DNA of 64,000 nucleotides. Source: Shewanella kaireitica (lineage in GTDB: Bacteria; Pseudomonadota; Gammaproteobacteria; Enterobacterales; Shewanellaceae). Under the pieces are notes generated by a model that saw only the letters and a list, made by a program, of their open reading frames with translations, did no database searches and was not told where the DNA came from. Position numbers and translations under genes: made by a program. The first letter of the stretch is position 1, and each line of letters starts with the position of its first letter. Below are positions 36,045 through 45,880 of the stretch, in pieces. Location: contig NZ_JAKIKQ010000012.1 in NCBI RefSeq assembly GCF_023284045.1, forward strand, positions 62,001 to 126,000. The letters are read 5' to 3'.

Positions 36045-36878
36045 ATGGCTACAGAAACCGACTCGGAAAGCTTATTTAAACTTAAACTTCGCCGAATAAT
36101 CTTTGGAACAGACACCCCTGCAGGTCGCTTCTTCGATATTAGTCTCATTGTTTGTATCATTTTGAGCGTGATGTTGGTCTTTTTAGATACTGTTGCTCAT
36201 ATTCACCAGCAATACGGTGAGATTATCATTGTATTAGAGTGGTGTTTCACCATTATTTTTACTCTGGAATACCTACTGCGTTTATATTGTTCCGCAAAAC
36301 CATTGGAGTACGCTAAGAGTTTTTATGGGGTGGTTGATCTGCTTTCGGTACTACCTACATATTTGGCTTTAGTTTTCCCTGGTGCCAACTTTACTATGGT
36401 GATCAGGGTATTAAGACTATTTAGGATCTTTAGAGTCTTCAAGTTGTTACGCTATTTAAGTGAAGGCAACCTGTTACTTCGAGCGATGATGCAATCGAGC
36501 CGAAAAGTATTTATCTTTTTCTTCTCCGTCAGTTTAATTGTCGTAGTGTTAAGCTCAATCATGTATGTTGTTGAAGGACCCAATAATGGTTTTTCATCTA
36601 TCCCTAAATCTATCTACTGGACGATAGTGACAATTACCACGGTGGGTTATGGCGACATTACGCCAGTGACTAATTTAGGTCAGGCGATTGCTGCATTTAC
36701 CATGTTGCTTGGCTATTCGATTATCGCGATACCTACCGGAATTTTAACTGCTGAGATCTCACAAGAGATAGGCAAACACAAAGATTTACGCCGTTGCAGT
36801 AATTGCTTAAAAGTGGGTCATGAAACCAATGCGCTGTATTGTGATAAATGTGGCAGTGAGTTGGAAACCGATATTTAG
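36045..36878 (+). CDS. Voltage-gated-type potassium channel with zinc-ribbon tail
   Basis: 277 residues. Six membrane helices: the S4 voltage-sensor segment VIRVLRLFRIFRVFKLLRYL has regularly spaced arginines, and the pore filter TITTVGYGDITP is near residue 200. The cytoplasmic C-terminus ends in a four-cysteine zinc ribbon (CSNCLKVG and CDKCGSEL). Prokaryotic Kv-like channel; likely potassium-selective from TVGYGD. Monocistronic; the next gene is 100 bases on. Confidence 0.92.
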   Translation: MATETDSESLFKLKLRRIIFGTDTPAGRFFDISLIVCIILSVMLVFLDTVAHIHQQYGEIIIVLEWCFTIIFTLEYLLRLYCSAKPLEYAKSFYGVVDLLSVLPTYLALVFPGANFTMVIRVLRLFRIFRVFKLLRYLSEGNLLLRAMMQSSRKVFIFFFSVSLIVVVLSSIMYVVEGPNNGFSSIPKSIYWTIVTITTVGYGDITPVTNLGQAIAAFTMLLGYSIIAIPTGILTAEISQEIGKHKDLRRCSNCLKVGHETNALYCDKCGSELETDI

Positions 36879-36979
36879 TGCTGGTTTGAATGACATAATA
36901 AGTAGGTACTCTCCGCCTTTATAATGTTGCACATGCATTTAATATGCAGCTTAGTTAGTCAAATGGATTACGAGGTTTT

Positions 36980-38512
36980 ATGGCTGTTGCCAAGTTTGTA
37001 CAAGGATCGATACTGCGCCATATTTTGGTGATGAGTTCAACAGCCGCGGTGGGGATCTCAGCGCTGTTTGTGGTTGACCTGCTAGATATCTTTTTCCTCA
37101 GTTTATTAGGCGAACAAGAGCTTGCCGCCGCTGTCGGTTATGCCGGCACTATCTCTTTTTTTACTACCTCGATTGGTATTGGTTTATCGATAGCGCTTGG
37201 TGCATTGGTATCGCGCTCCATTGGTGCTAAAGAGGTAGAAAAAGCCAAGCGATTACTACTTAATAGCGCTGTGGTGACATTACTGATCAGTATTGTGGTC
37301 GCGGTTATTGTATTTTTGTTTATACCTGAGTTGTTATCGCTGGTGGGGGCTACAGGCAAAACCGCAGAGTTAGCGGCTGGTTATCTGTATATTTTAGTCC
37401 CTTCATTACCCCTTATTTGTTTGGCAATGGCGCTAGGTAGCGCATTACGAGCGGTGGGTGATGCCAAGCTGTCAATGGTATCAACATTGATTGGTGGCGG
37501 TGTTAATGCGGTTTTTGACCCTATATTTATCTTTATGTTTGCCATGGGGATTGAAGGGGCGGCAGTCGCTTCAGTATTGGCACGTCTAGCGGTGTTTGTT
37601 GTGGCTGCCAGAGGAGTGATTGTTAAGCACAAACTGTTTGGCCGTTTTAACTTAGATCATTTCATTGCCGATCTAAGCCCTATTTTTGCAATCGCTGGCC
37701 CTGCGATGTTAACCAATGTCGCCACCCCAATTGGAAATGCCGTTGTAACACGTGCTATTGCTGATTTTGGAGATAGTTATGTTGCTGGTTGGGCGGTGCT
37801 AGGCCGCTTAATTCCTGTCTCTTTTGGTATGATATTCGCGTTATCTGGCGCAGTAGGTCCCATTGTGGGGCAGAACTATGGTGCTCAGGAGTTTGGTCGA
37901 GTAAAAGAGTCACTTACCCGTGCGATACAATTTTGTAGTGTTTATGTGTTAGTAGTGTCTATTTTACTGTTTCTAACCCGCAATCAGATTGTGAGTGTGT
38001 TTGATATGCAGGGCGATGCTGCAGAGCTTATCCTGTTCTTCTGTAGCTATATTGCAGTGTTTTTCATCTTCTCTGGCGTATTATTTGTTGCAAATGCCTC
38101 ATTCAATAACTTAGGAAAAGCTAAATATTCGACACTGTTTAATGTCGGCAAAGCCACCGTTGGTACTATCCCTTTTGTGTATTTTGGCGCGCAATGGGGT
38201 GGGGTTTACGGGGTACTTATTGGCCAAGCTATAGGGTCTATCATCTTTGGAGTATTAGGCGTAGTAGTGGCTTATCGCTTAGTGGAAAAGGTAAGAGGTC
38301 AGTTTGTAATCGAGAGTACTGTACAAGCTGTACCAGCGACAGAAACTGAAGCCGCGAGTGAGTTTGATGAAGAGCTTAGCTTGAGTAGCCAAAACCCGAT
38401 GTCATCTTCGTGTGCCAATATGGCGATGGTGACTGAAGAGCAGGATTGTGAAGCTAGTAATGAAATTGCTGAGCTTATCGGTGTAAAAGGCGAAGAGTCG
38501 TCAACCAAATAA
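36980..38512 (+). CDS. MATE-family efflux transporter
   Basis: 510 residues with about twelve membrane helices in two halves. The start region LRHILVMSSTAAVGISALFV and VGYAGTISFFTTSIGIGLSI are typical of MATE cation/drug antiporters (NorM/VmrA-like). A soluble acidic extension of about 60 residues after the last helix (ATETEAASEFDEELSLSSQ) is longer than usual. Substrate cannot be told. Ribosome site GAGG precedes the ATG. Confidence 0.9.
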   Translation: MAVAKFVQGSILRHILVMSSTAAVGISALFVVDLLDIFFLSLLGEQELAAAVGYAGTISFFTTSIGIGLSIALGALVSRSIGAKEVEKAKRLLLNSAVVTLLISIVVAVIVFLFIPELLSLVGATGKTAELAAGYLYILVPSLPLICLAMALGSALRAVGDAKLSMVSTLIGGGVNAVFDPIFIFMFAMGIEGAAVASVLARLAVFVVAARGVIVKHKLFGRFNLDHFIADLSPIFAIAGPAMLTNVATPIGNAVVTRAIADFGDSYVAGWAVLGRLIPVSFGMIFALSGAVGPIVGQNYGAQEFGRVKESLTRAIQFCSVYVLVVSILLFLTRNQIVSVFDMQGDAAELILFFCSYIAVFFIFSGVLFVANASFNNLGKAKYSTLFNVGKATVGTIPFVYFGAQWGGVYGVLIGQAIGSIIFGVLGVVVAYRLVEKVRGQFVIESTVQAVPATETEAASEFDEELSLSSQNPMSSSCANMAMVTEEQDCEASNEIAELIGVKGEESSTK

Positions 38513-38532
38513 GCCCAACAAAATATGGCTAA

Positions 38533-38748
38533 TTAGCTAGCGGGTGCACTGTCTGTGTCACTCGCTTGCGCATCAACTTCAGTTGCTGCTTCATTCTGTT
38601 TAGCTAACTCTTCAGCGGCAAGCTTTGCTTGTTGCTCCGCACGCTCAGCCTTAGATACGTATTTTTTGATCGTAGGCGGAGTATGCTTATTAAGACGAGC
38701 TTTAGCACGCTTAGCCGACAATTTGATCATTTTCTGTTTTCTGTTCAT
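38533..38748 (-). CDS. DUF2986 small basic protein
   Basis: 71 residues. The basic N-terminal half (MNRKQKMIKLSAKRAKARLN, then KKYVSKAERAEQQAKLAA) matches the DUF2986 pattern seen in marine gammaproteobacteria; the C-terminal half is acidic and low in complexity. Function unknown; possibly RNA- or ribosome-associated from its charge. Convergent with the MATE gene. GAGA ribosome site. Confidence 0.8.
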   Translation of the reverse strand: MNRKQKMIKLSAKRAKARLNKHTPPTIKKYVSKAERAEQQAKLAAEELAKQNEAATEVDAQASDTDSAPAS

Positions 38749-39044
38749 GGGTTCTCTACGATAACGTCAATCTAAGATAAGTTTAGCGCAATAGGCGCTG
38801 AGCTTGAAATCGGAAGCGGATTTTACCCTAAAGCGCCTCGTGATGCCACTGTACTCATTTGATTTCAATTCGATGAGCTTTCACCTAATTGCAATTACCT
38901 AATACACTCTACCCTTATATGACCCTTATGCTCGATTCAACAGCTTCAAAGAATCGTGACCTAACTCGCTAGTTGTAGATTAAAGCTAACCTAGAGGCCG
39001 ATTTATTGTTAGGCTCCTCTTTTACCTATTGGCCTGAGGGCAAT

Positions 39045-39350
39045 ATGCAAACCATTACCTTTTTTCAACGATTTGAAGCAGACATTCTAGCGGGCAAAAA
39101 GACCATTACTTTGCGAGATCAGAGCGAGTCTCATTTTAAGGCTGGGCAAATAGTGCATGTGGCTAATTTGGAAACGAGCCACTGTTATGGCCAGCTTGAA
39201 ATATTGTCGGTGGCTTGGGTTAAGTTTGACGAGCTTAATCAGCTTCATGCCGAGCAGGAGAATATGACGCTTGATGAGTTAAAACCCCTCATCAGAGATA
39301 TTTATCCTGAAATAGAGCAACTTTATCAAATCAATTTCAAACTGCTGTAA
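39045..39350 (+). CDS. yqfB: N4-acetylcytidine amidohydrolase (ASCH domain)
   Basis: 101 residues. The ASCH-domain motif FFQRFEADILAGKKTITLRD and QENMTLDELKPLIRDIYP align with E. coli YqfB, which hydrolyses N4-acetylcytidine to cytidine and acetate. The catalytic Lys/Thr/Glu set of this family lies in GKKTITLRD and downstream Glu residues. The ATG at 39045 matches the family start; an upstream ATG at 39006 is rejected. Confidence 0.88.
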   Translation: MQTITFFQRFEADILAGKKTITLRDQSESHFKAGQIVHVANLETSHCYGQLEILSVAWVKFDELNQLHAEQENMTLDELKPLIRDIYPEIEQLYQINFKLL

Positions 39351-39427
39351 TCATTTGCTTGTAGCGGCTATTCGAAAGCGTAGTTTTTGAATAACGATAA
39401 ACCATGCAAAAGTAGTATTGAGGAAGT

Positions 39428-39463
39428 AGACTTAGTGTTATTCAAGCGAATAACACTAAGTCT
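39428..39463. promoter_or_regulatory. Perfect 16-bp-arm palindrome, likely TetR operator
   Basis: AGACTTAGTGTTATTC (39428-39443), AAGC, then GAATAACACTAAGTCT (39448-39463): both 16-base arms are exact complements. It ends 6 bases before the ATG of the tetR-type gene, and an AAGGAGG-like GAGGAAG lies just upstream (39419-39425). The position and symmetry suggest autoregulation of the whole efflux operon. As RNA it would form a strong 5' hairpin next to the start codon. Confidence 0.75.
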
Positions 39464-39469
39464 GATGTA

Positions 39470-40087
39470 ATGACAGAACCAACAAATCAAACAGAAACCG
39501 CAACTCAAGTTAGAGAGGCGCTACTTTGCGCGGCCCGAGTCTGTTTTCTCTCTTCTGATTTTGACAAGGTTAGTATCCGCCAAATTGCCGACGAAGCAGG
39601 CGTAAATATGGCGATGATCCGTTACTATTTTGGTAACAAGTTAGGCTTGTTTGAGGCCATGATGATTGAGCATTTAAAGCCGGTTCTCGAACGAAGTAAG
39701 CTAAATCGAACTGCCGACACAAAATCGATAATGGCAGATATCATCAATGATTTTCACCAAACGATGAGTGCCACCCCTGAGTTTCCACGCTTTTTGTTTA
39801 GATTGATGAACTCTGAAGGTTCGATGGAAGTTAAAGCGGTGGTATTTAAACTCTTTACCCCTTTGGCTAACTTGATCCCGATGCCTAAACCGTTACTCGA
39901 AAAATGTACCGGCACCGACCCCATGTTAGTCAAAATGTCTATGATGAGCTTGATGGTGTTTCCTTACATCATTCCTGCACCAATGGCTGAGTTACATGGC
40001 TTTAAACTCGACAGTGACTTTTACACAAAATTGACGCAACACAACATAAAACTGCTAGAGCAAGGGTTATTTGGAGAGCAAGACTGA
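39470..40087 (+). CDS. TetR/AcrR-family repressor
   Basis: 205 residues. The N-terminal helix-turn-helix (VSIRQIADEAGVNMAMIRYYFGNKLGLFEAM) is typical. The C-terminal ligand domain is larger than minimal and includes FPRFLFRLMNSEG, common in regulators of RND pumps. It is followed without a gap by the pump genes: its TGA overlaps the next ATG by one base (TGATG). The 39428-39463 palindrome is its probable operator. Confidence 0.92.
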   Translation: MTEPTNQTETATQVREALLCAARVCFLSSDFDKVSIRQIADEAGVNMAMIRYYFGNKLGLFEAMMIEHLKPVLERSKLNRTADTKSIMADIINDFHQTMSATPEFPRFLFRLMNSEGSMEVKAVVFKLFTPLANLIPMPKPLLEKCTGTDPMLVKMSMMSLMVFPYIIPAPMAELHGFKLDSDFYTKLTQHNIKLLEQGLFGEQD

Positions 40088-41427
40088 TGGACATGATTAA
40101 AGGTAAGCGTTGGTATTTTTTTCCAGCAATGGCAGTGGGCGTGGTCACTTTATTTGCAGTGATATCATTTAAGGGGCATCCGCCGCTAGAAGAGATGTCT
40201 GAGCAGAGTAAGCTGGTGGACGTTGTGCCACTTAATCAAAGCTCTGTCATCGCGCAGGTTGATGCGTTTGGCCGTGTTGCGCCAAAAGTTCAATGGCAAT
40301 TACTCCCTGAAGTGGGCGGTAAAATTATTTACAAACACCCAGATTTAGCCGTCGGAAAAATGCTACCGGAAGGCACGCTGCTATTATCAATTGACCCACT
40401 TGACTATCAAATTCGTCTCGCCCAAGCGCAGGCTGATAGAAAAGCGCTGGAAGGGCAACTGCAAGGTAAAGCACTGCAGCTGGAAAATCTTAAGTTGTCA
40501 CTCGATATTGAGACTAACCGCTATGAATTGGTTAAGTCTGATCTAAAGCGCAAAGAGACGTTACGAACAAAAAACCTTATCTCCCAGTCAGAGCTTGATG
40601 GCGAACGTCAAAATGTATTGGCGCAGAAACAGAAGATCCAAGATCTCAATAACAGTCTCAATCTAATGCCGAACGAGACTGATGTGTTGCAGGCCCAGCT
40701 ATTACAAGCTGTTTCAAGGGAAGAGGAAGCACAAAGCCAGCTCGATAAAACGGAGATCCGCCAACCATTTGAAGGACGGGTATCTGAAGTCAACGTAGAG
40801 AATAATCAAGTGGTGGCACCACAGCAAGTGCTAGCAAGAATTAACGGCACAGAGATCATGGAAGTGGAAGCACAGCTATCTTTAGCTGATCTGATGACCT
40901 TAATGAAAACCGTTGATAAGCCAGCTATTTTTGACAAGCAACTGCCCAATGCCGAAGCACTCGGTTTAACCGCCGAAGTAACTCTTAAAAGTGCTGCATA
41001 TGTGTTTAAGTGGCCAGCCAAAATAAGCCGTATCGGTGAAACCGTTGATCCAACTCTGGCGACTGTGAGCGTAGTACTGCAGGTTGAACAGCAATATCGT
41101 GAACTTAAAATCGGTCAGGCACCACCGTTGGTTAATGGTATGTTTGTCAGTGCCCGCATTAAGGGGAATGCTAAAGACTACTGGATGGTGCCAGAGCGAG
41201 CACTTCATGGCGATAAGTTGTACCTGATGGACAGCGATAATAGCTTGCAGCTCCTTAAGGTTCAGGTGCTGTTTCGCCAAGAGGGCCAAGCAGCAGTGCA
41301 GGGCGAGCTTCATGACAATATGCAGTTAGTATTGACCGATATCATTCCTGCAGTGACAGGCATGGGTTTACGCCGTCAAAGTGATAGCGCTAATACCATT
41401 GGTGATAATAAGGGGCTAACACAGTGA
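40087..41427 (+). CDS. RND efflux membrane-fusion (periplasmic adaptor) protein
   Basis: 446 residues. An N-terminal hydrophobic anchor (YFFPAMAVGVVTLFAVISF) precedes a lipoyl/barrel-sandwich domain, a coiled-coil hairpin (about residues 110-230, LKRKETLRTKNLISQSELDG) and beta-barrel domains. ALEGQLQGKALQLENLKLSL is the first coil. No lipobox, so the anchor is a membrane helix. Connects the RND pump to an outer-membrane channel; no channel gene is nearby. Confidence 0.92.
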   Translation: MDMIKGKRWYFFPAMAVGVVTLFAVISFKGHPPLEEMSEQSKLVDVVPLNQSSVIAQVDAFGRVAPKVQWQLLPEVGGKIIYKHPDLAVGKMLPEGTLLLSIDPLDYQIRLAQAQADRKALEGQLQGKALQLENLKLSLDIETNRYELVKSDLKRKETLRTKNLISQSELDGERQNVLAQKQKIQDLNNSLNLMPNETDVLQAQLLQAVSREEEAQSQLDKTEIRQPFEGRVSEVNVENNQVVAPQQVLARINGTEIMEVEAQLSLADLMTLMKTVDKPAIFDKQLPNAEALGLTAEVTLKSAAYVFKWPAKISRIGETVDPTLATVSVVLQVEQQYRELKIGQAPPLVNGMFVSARIKGNAKDYWMVPERALHGDKLYLMDSDNSLQLLKVQVLFRQEGQAAVQGELHDNMQLVLTDIIPAVTGMGLRRQSDSANTIGDNKGLTQ

Positions 41428-44400
41428 TCGCCTTTTTCGTTCGTCACCCTACAGCGACACATCTATTGATGTTGGCGTTGATTATTTTGGGTATCAAAGC
41501 GTTACCTGAACTTAAACGGGAAACCTTTCCTGAATTCTCACCAAGCTATATTAGTGCTCGGGTGGTATTGCCCGGCGCATCACCGCAAGATGTTGAAGAG
41601 AATCTTTGTCTGCGTATGGAAGATGCTGTTGATAGCTTAGGCAGCATTATCGAAACCAAATGTGATGCGCTTGAGGGCGTGGCACAGATGACCCTCAAAC
41701 TTGATGATAAAGCGGATCTCGGGCGAAATCTTGTCGACGTGCAGACCAAAATCTCTGCTATTAAAGATTTTCCTGCTGAAATAGAGCCGCCTATTGTCGA
41801 AGAGTTGGATTTTAATGAACCGATCATCGATATCGCACTCTCTGCAGCAACCAGCAAACCAGAACTTAAAGCCTATGCGGAAGATTTTAAACGACGCTTA
41901 AAGCTTGATACCAGTATTCGTCAGGTTGAGATCGCAGGCTTTTCTCAACATCAATTGTTGGTAGAGATCTCACTTGATGCACTCAAACGTTTAGGCATGA
42001 GTGTGGCTGATGTCGCCACTCAAATTGAGCAGCAAAATGTGCAGTTACCCAGTGGTACCTTGGAAACTGCCAGCAAGAATATCCTAATTAGATTCGATCA
42101 GCGAGAAGTCGAAGCCGACAAGCTGGCCAATATCGTTATCCGCTCAAATGCTGAAGGTGGCGTGGTGCGCCTGCGTGATGTGGCTAAGTTGACTGATAGG
42201 TTCGAGCTTGACGAAGACCATGTTCGTTTCGATGGTGAACCCGCGGCGATATTGACGGTGTTTAAAAATAAATCTCAAGATTCTCTGCGCCTCAAAGAGG
42301 AGGTGATTGGTTTTTTAGATGCAGAAAAGCTGCGTACACCCGATGGTGTGAGCATTAGCACTTCTAACGATATGAGCTCACTGTTGTGGGATCGACTCAC
42401 CATGCTAATAAAGAATGGTTGGCAAGGGGTGTTACTCGTATTTCTTTGTATGTGGTTGTTCTTTAGTTTTCGTTACTCTTTTTGGGTTGCGATGGGCTTA
42501 CCTGTTGCATTTATGGGTAGCTTGTTTTTTATGGCTCAAGTAGGCTTAACCATTAATATCATGACGTTAGTGGCATTTTTGATGGCTATCGGCATCATGA
42601 TGGATGATGCGATTGTTATCGCAGAGTCAATAGCATCGCACATTGAGCGCGGCTTAGATAAAACAGAAGCGGTGATCCAAGGCGTCAAACGGGTGTTGCC
42701 CGGTGTCGTATCGTCCTTTTTAACGACAGTGTTTATTTTCTCCAGTATTGCCTTTATGGAAGGCGATATGGGTAAAGTGCTTAGGGTTGTGCCACAAACC
42801 TTGCTGCTGATCTTAACCGTGAGTTTGGTTGAAGCCTTCTTGATATTACCTAACCACTTAGCCCATGCAGCTCAAGGAAAAGAGCGAAAAACCAGTCGCT
42901 TTAAAGCAGAATTTAATCGCCGTTTTGAACACTTTAGAACGGTTAATCTTGTTGCAGCAGTCGAGTGGGTGATTGCATGGCGTTACGCCTTTATGGGAGC
43001 CGTTATAAGCCTATTGCTGTTATCTGTGTCTCTTGCGGCTGGTGGCGTGGTTAAGTTTATTGGCTTTCCTGAACTCGATGGCGATGTGGTTGAAGCGCGG
43101 GTGATATTACCTCCTGGTTCGACTTTATCCCAAACAGAGCATGTAGTTGAAAAAATTGTTAATGCTGCTCAGTTACTTAATGATAAATACAGTAAAGATG
43201 AAAATGGCGAGCAGCTGATCCAACATATCACTGAGCGGTTTAATTTTAATGCCGATGCCAATGAGACTGGCGCGCATGTCGCCACGGTAAAAGTTGATCT
43301 GTTGAGTGCGGAAGTACGGCAAACACTACTTAATACTTTTATCCGTGAATGGGAGGAAACGGTTGGTGAACTGGTTGACCCTATTGCGATTGTGTACAAG
43401 CAGCCCTCTATGGGACCGGCTGGTCGGGCGATAGATATCCGCTTACGCGGTGATGACCTGCACCAATTGAAGGCGGCATCGATTGATGTTCAACAATATA
43501 TCAGTGGCTTTAATGGTGTTTCTGGCGTGATGGACAGTATGCGTCCAGGTAAGTCTGAGATTTTGATGACCTTGAAACCAGGTGCAGAAGCCTATGGCGT
43601 TAACGGTATGATGTTAGCGAGCCAATTACGCGGTGCTTATTTCCACCAAACGGCAGATTACATTCAAGTCGGCCCTGAGAGTATTCAGATTGACGTGCAA
43701 CTTGATAAAAGTGATGCGGCTAAGCTTGAGAATTTGGCTAACTTCCCAATAACCTTGGGCGCCTCTGGTGATCAAGTACCATTGTCTGCGGTGGCTGATT
43801 TTTCTTGGCAACGTAATTACGTCAAAATCTCACGGCTTGATGGCATGCGTTTTGTCACCATTACTGGTGAAGTCGATACTCACTTAGCCAATGCTGGGGA
43901 AATTAATACTGCATTTAAAGAGGAACTGCTGCCTGATCTAATGAAGCGCTATCCAGGAGTGCGAGTCAGCTTTGAAGGTGAGGTCAAAGAGAATGCAACG
44001 ACTCAAAGCTCAATGGTGTCAGGCTTTATTCTGGGACTGTTAGGGGTGTTCGCTATTTTGAGTTTGCAGTTTAAGAGTTATTTGGAGCCACTTATTGTGA
44101 TGGCGGTGATCCCTCTGGGGCTAATTGGCGTGTTCTGGGGGCACTTATTGCTTGGGTTCTCGATGAGTATGCCATCGATAATGGGCTTTATCGCTCTGTC
44201 TGGCGTCGTGGTTAATGACTCGATACTACTGGTGCAATATATTCGCTTTCATGTTGATGAGGGACAGACTGTTCATCAAGCGGTAGTCAGCGCCAGTAAA
44301 GAGCGCTTTAGAGCAGTATTTATTACCTCATTAACGACCGCCGCGGGCATGTTACCCTTATTGCTCGAAACCAGTATACAAGCACAAGTGCTGCAACCGC

Positions 44401-44534
44401 TGGTGATCTCTATGGTATTTGGTATCTTTGCCTCAACCGCGTTAGTGCTATTTATGGTACCAGCCTGTTACGCTATTTTAGAGGATTTTGGTAAGGTGAG
44501 TTTTGGTGCTAAAGAGAGTGGGCTGGCTGCTTAA
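41424..44534 (+). CDS. RND-family efflux permease
   Basis: 1036 residues, GTG start overlapping the adaptor stop (GTGA). Typical RND plan: membrane helix 1, periplasmic porter domain, helices 2-6, second porter domain, helices 7-12. Helix 4 carries the proton-relay Asp pair in AIGIMMDDAIVIAESI, and the RND motif LRMEDAVDSLGSII is near the N-terminus. HAE-1-like, but the substrate (drug or lipid-like) cannot be told. Together with the TetR gene this forms a TetR-adaptor-pump operon ended by a strong terminator. Confidence 0.93.
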   Translation: MIAFFVRHPTATHLLMLALIILGIKALPELKRETFPEFSPSYISARVVLPGASPQDVEENLCLRMEDAVDSLGSIIETKCDALEGVAQMTLKLDDKADLGRNLVDVQTKISAIKDFPAEIEPPIVEELDFNEPIIDIALSAATSKPELKAYAEDFKRRLKLDTSIRQVEIAGFSQHQLLVEISLDALKRLGMSVADVATQIEQQNVQLPSGTLETASKNILIRFDQREVEADKLANIVIRSNAEGGVVRLRDVAKLTDRFELDEDHVRFDGEPAAILTVFKNKSQDSLRLKEEVIGFLDAEKLRTPDGVSISTSNDMSSLLWDRLTMLIKNGWQGVLLVFLCMWLFFSFRYSFWVAMGLPVAFMGSLFFMAQVGLTINIMTLVAFLMAIGIMMDDAIVIAESIASHIERGLDKTEAVIQGVKRVLPGVVSSFLTTVFIFSSIAFMEGDMGKVLRVVPQTLLLILTVSLVEAFLILPNHLAHAAQGKERKTSRFKAEFNRRFEHFRTVNLVAAVEWVIAWRYAFMGAVISLLLLSVSLAAGGVVKFIGFPELDGDVVEARVILPPGSTLSQTEHVVEKIVNAAQLLNDKYSKDENGEQLIQHITERFNFNADANETGAHVATVKVDLLSAEVRQTLLNTFIREWEETVGELVDPIAIVYKQPSMGPAGRAIDIRLRGDDLHQLKAASIDVQQYISGFNGVSGVMDSMRPGKSEILMTLKPGAEAYGVNGMMLASQLRGAYFHQTADYIQVGPESIQIDVQLDKSDAAKLENLANFPITLGASGDQVPLSAVADFSWQRNYVKISRLDGMRFVTITGEVDTHLANAGEINTAFKEELLPDLMKRYPGVRVSFEGEVKENATTQSSMVSGFILGLLGVFAILSLQFKSYLEPLIVMAVIPLGLIGVFWGHLLLGFSMSMPSIMGFIALSGVVVNDSILLVQYIRFHVDEGQTVHQAVVSASKERFRAVFITSLTTAAGMLPLLLETSIQAQVLQPLVISMVFGIFASTALVLFMVPACYAILEDFGKVSFGAKESGLAA

Positions 44535-44542
44535 TTGAAATA

Positions 44543-44570
44543 AAAAAGGGCTTCGATTGAAGCCCTTTTT
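44543..44570. terminator. Bidirectional terminator after the RND operon
   Basis: GGGCTTC (44548-44554) pairs with GAAGCCC (44559-44565), flanked by A-run and T-run, so it works on both strands. It also serves the convergent lipoprotein gene. Confidence 0.88.
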
Positions 44571-44573
44571 TAT

Positions 44574-44996
44574 TTAAGAGTCGAACTTTGCGATATCAAC
44601 CTCAGTAGCACCTTCATTACACTCGCCTCTAATACTGCCGCGGTCATATTGAATAGAGCGGCTGATCTCTATATAACCTTCGCGGCAGTAGCCTGTCATT
44701 TCGATTGTCCGACTAAGACCATGCTCTATTTTTTGTGTCCAAGCGGTTAGATCTGGCCCTTGATAGCGTTTCCTTGAACGTTTTTTTTGCTGTGCTCGCT
44801 GCTCATGGGGAAGCGCTTGCTTAGCATTGCTGTCTATCACTAGCTTGGCGCGATAGGTAAACAGTTTAAGGCCATTGCTTTTTATATCGGTTCTAAATGA
44901 GTCGGTAAGTTGGCCAGCAAACTCTTCGGGCTCGAGTTCAGGCGTACCGCTGCAGGCTGAGAGTAGTAAAACAAGCAATAGAGAGATTATTTTCAT
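44574..44996 (-). CDS. Small lipoprotein of unknown function
   Basis: 140 residues. The signal MKIISLLLVLLLSACSGT has lipobox LSAC (Cys15); Ser follows the Cys, pointing to the outer membrane. The mature part has a basic patch (QQKKRSRKRYQGP), a central YRAKLVIDSN strand and two cysteines (CREG, CNEG) that may form a disulfide. No family recognised. Convergent with the RND operon. Confidence 0.78.
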   Translation of the reverse strand: MKIISLLLVLLLSACSGTPELEPEEFAGQLTDSFRTDIKSNGLKLFTYRAKLVIDSNAKQALPHEQRAQQKKRSRKRYQGPDLTAWTQKIEHGLSRTIEMTGYCREGYIEISRSIQYDRGSIRGECNEGATEVDIAKFDS

Positions 44997-45109
44997 TATT
45001 ATTTTTATGTTAAAAATTGGTTTCTAATTGCCAGCATAACGTATATTTAAGAAAGTTAGCAGAGCTTTAAAATGTTTTACATTCGGTTGTTTGACTAGGG
45101 AGTGTATAG

Positions 45110-45799
45110 ATGATGCAATTTTTACAACAACTCGTCGATACTATCAGCCTAAATTCTAGCCTTGCAGGGCTTATTGCAACCGTACTACTTGTACTTTGGT
45201 ACTGGCTCATTTGGCCACAAACGCAGTTCTCTGAATTAGTCGCATCACGTAAAAAGCAATCTCGGGTATTTATTGCCACATTTGCAATCAACGCGCTTTG
45301 GTTAATCAATGCAAGTGTCACTCCCCAAATTCATGTGCATTTCCTTGGGTTGGTTGTGCTAATGCTTATGTTTGGTTGGCGTATGGCCAGTATCATCGCT
45401 TTATTGCCAGTGCTGTTTTTTGCAGTATTTGTGTTAAAGCAGCCTTTAGATTTTGCTCTTTATGCTATTTTCGCCGTGTGTGTTCCGCTATTTGTGTGCT
45501 TTATCTTCTATAGTCAGTGCTTTAAATTCCTGCCTCATCATCTGTTTATTTATATTTTCTTTGGTGCTTTCATCAATGCTTTTTTATCTATGCTGGTTCA
45601 CATTGTTAGCTGGGCATTATGGCTAAATTTGAGTACAGATTATGATTGGTTATACCTTGCGGATAACTATTTAATACTCATTCCTTTATTGGGATTTCCA
45701 GAAGCGTTACTCAACGGAATGGCGATAACAATACTAGTGGTTTATCGCCCAGAATGGCTTTATGACTATTCCGATAGAACTTACCTTTGGAAGAAGTAA
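45110..45799 (+). CDS. Membrane protein, CbiM-like ECF-transporter permease family
   Basis: 229 residues with about six membrane helices. IHVHFLGLVVLMLMFGWRMA near residue 74 and GFPEALLNGMAITILVV near the C-terminus match the proteobacterial energy-coupling-factor permease/CbiM-like group, whose histidine near the start of that helix resembles the metal-binding N-terminus of CbiM. No ATPase (CbiO) or CbiN gene is adjacent, so a metal-uptake role is only suggested. Ribosome site GGGAG precedes the ATG. Confidence 0.7.
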   Translation: MMQFLQQLVDTISLNSSLAGLIATVLLVLWYWLIWPQTQFSELVASRKKQSRVFIATFAINALWLINASVTPQIHVHFLGLVVLMLMFGWRMASIIALLPVLFFAVFVLKQPLDFALYAIFAVCVPLFVCFIFYSQCFKFLPHHLFIYIFFGAFINAFLSMLVHIVSWALWLNLSTDYDWLYLADNYLILIPLLGFPEALLNGMAITILVVYRPEWLYDYSDRTYLWKK

Positions 45800-45880
45800 T
45801 TAACTTTTTTTGATTCTATAGGTAATACCGAATGTAATTATTATTCAATGAAAGCTCGCTAAAGGAAGGAAAACCAATAT

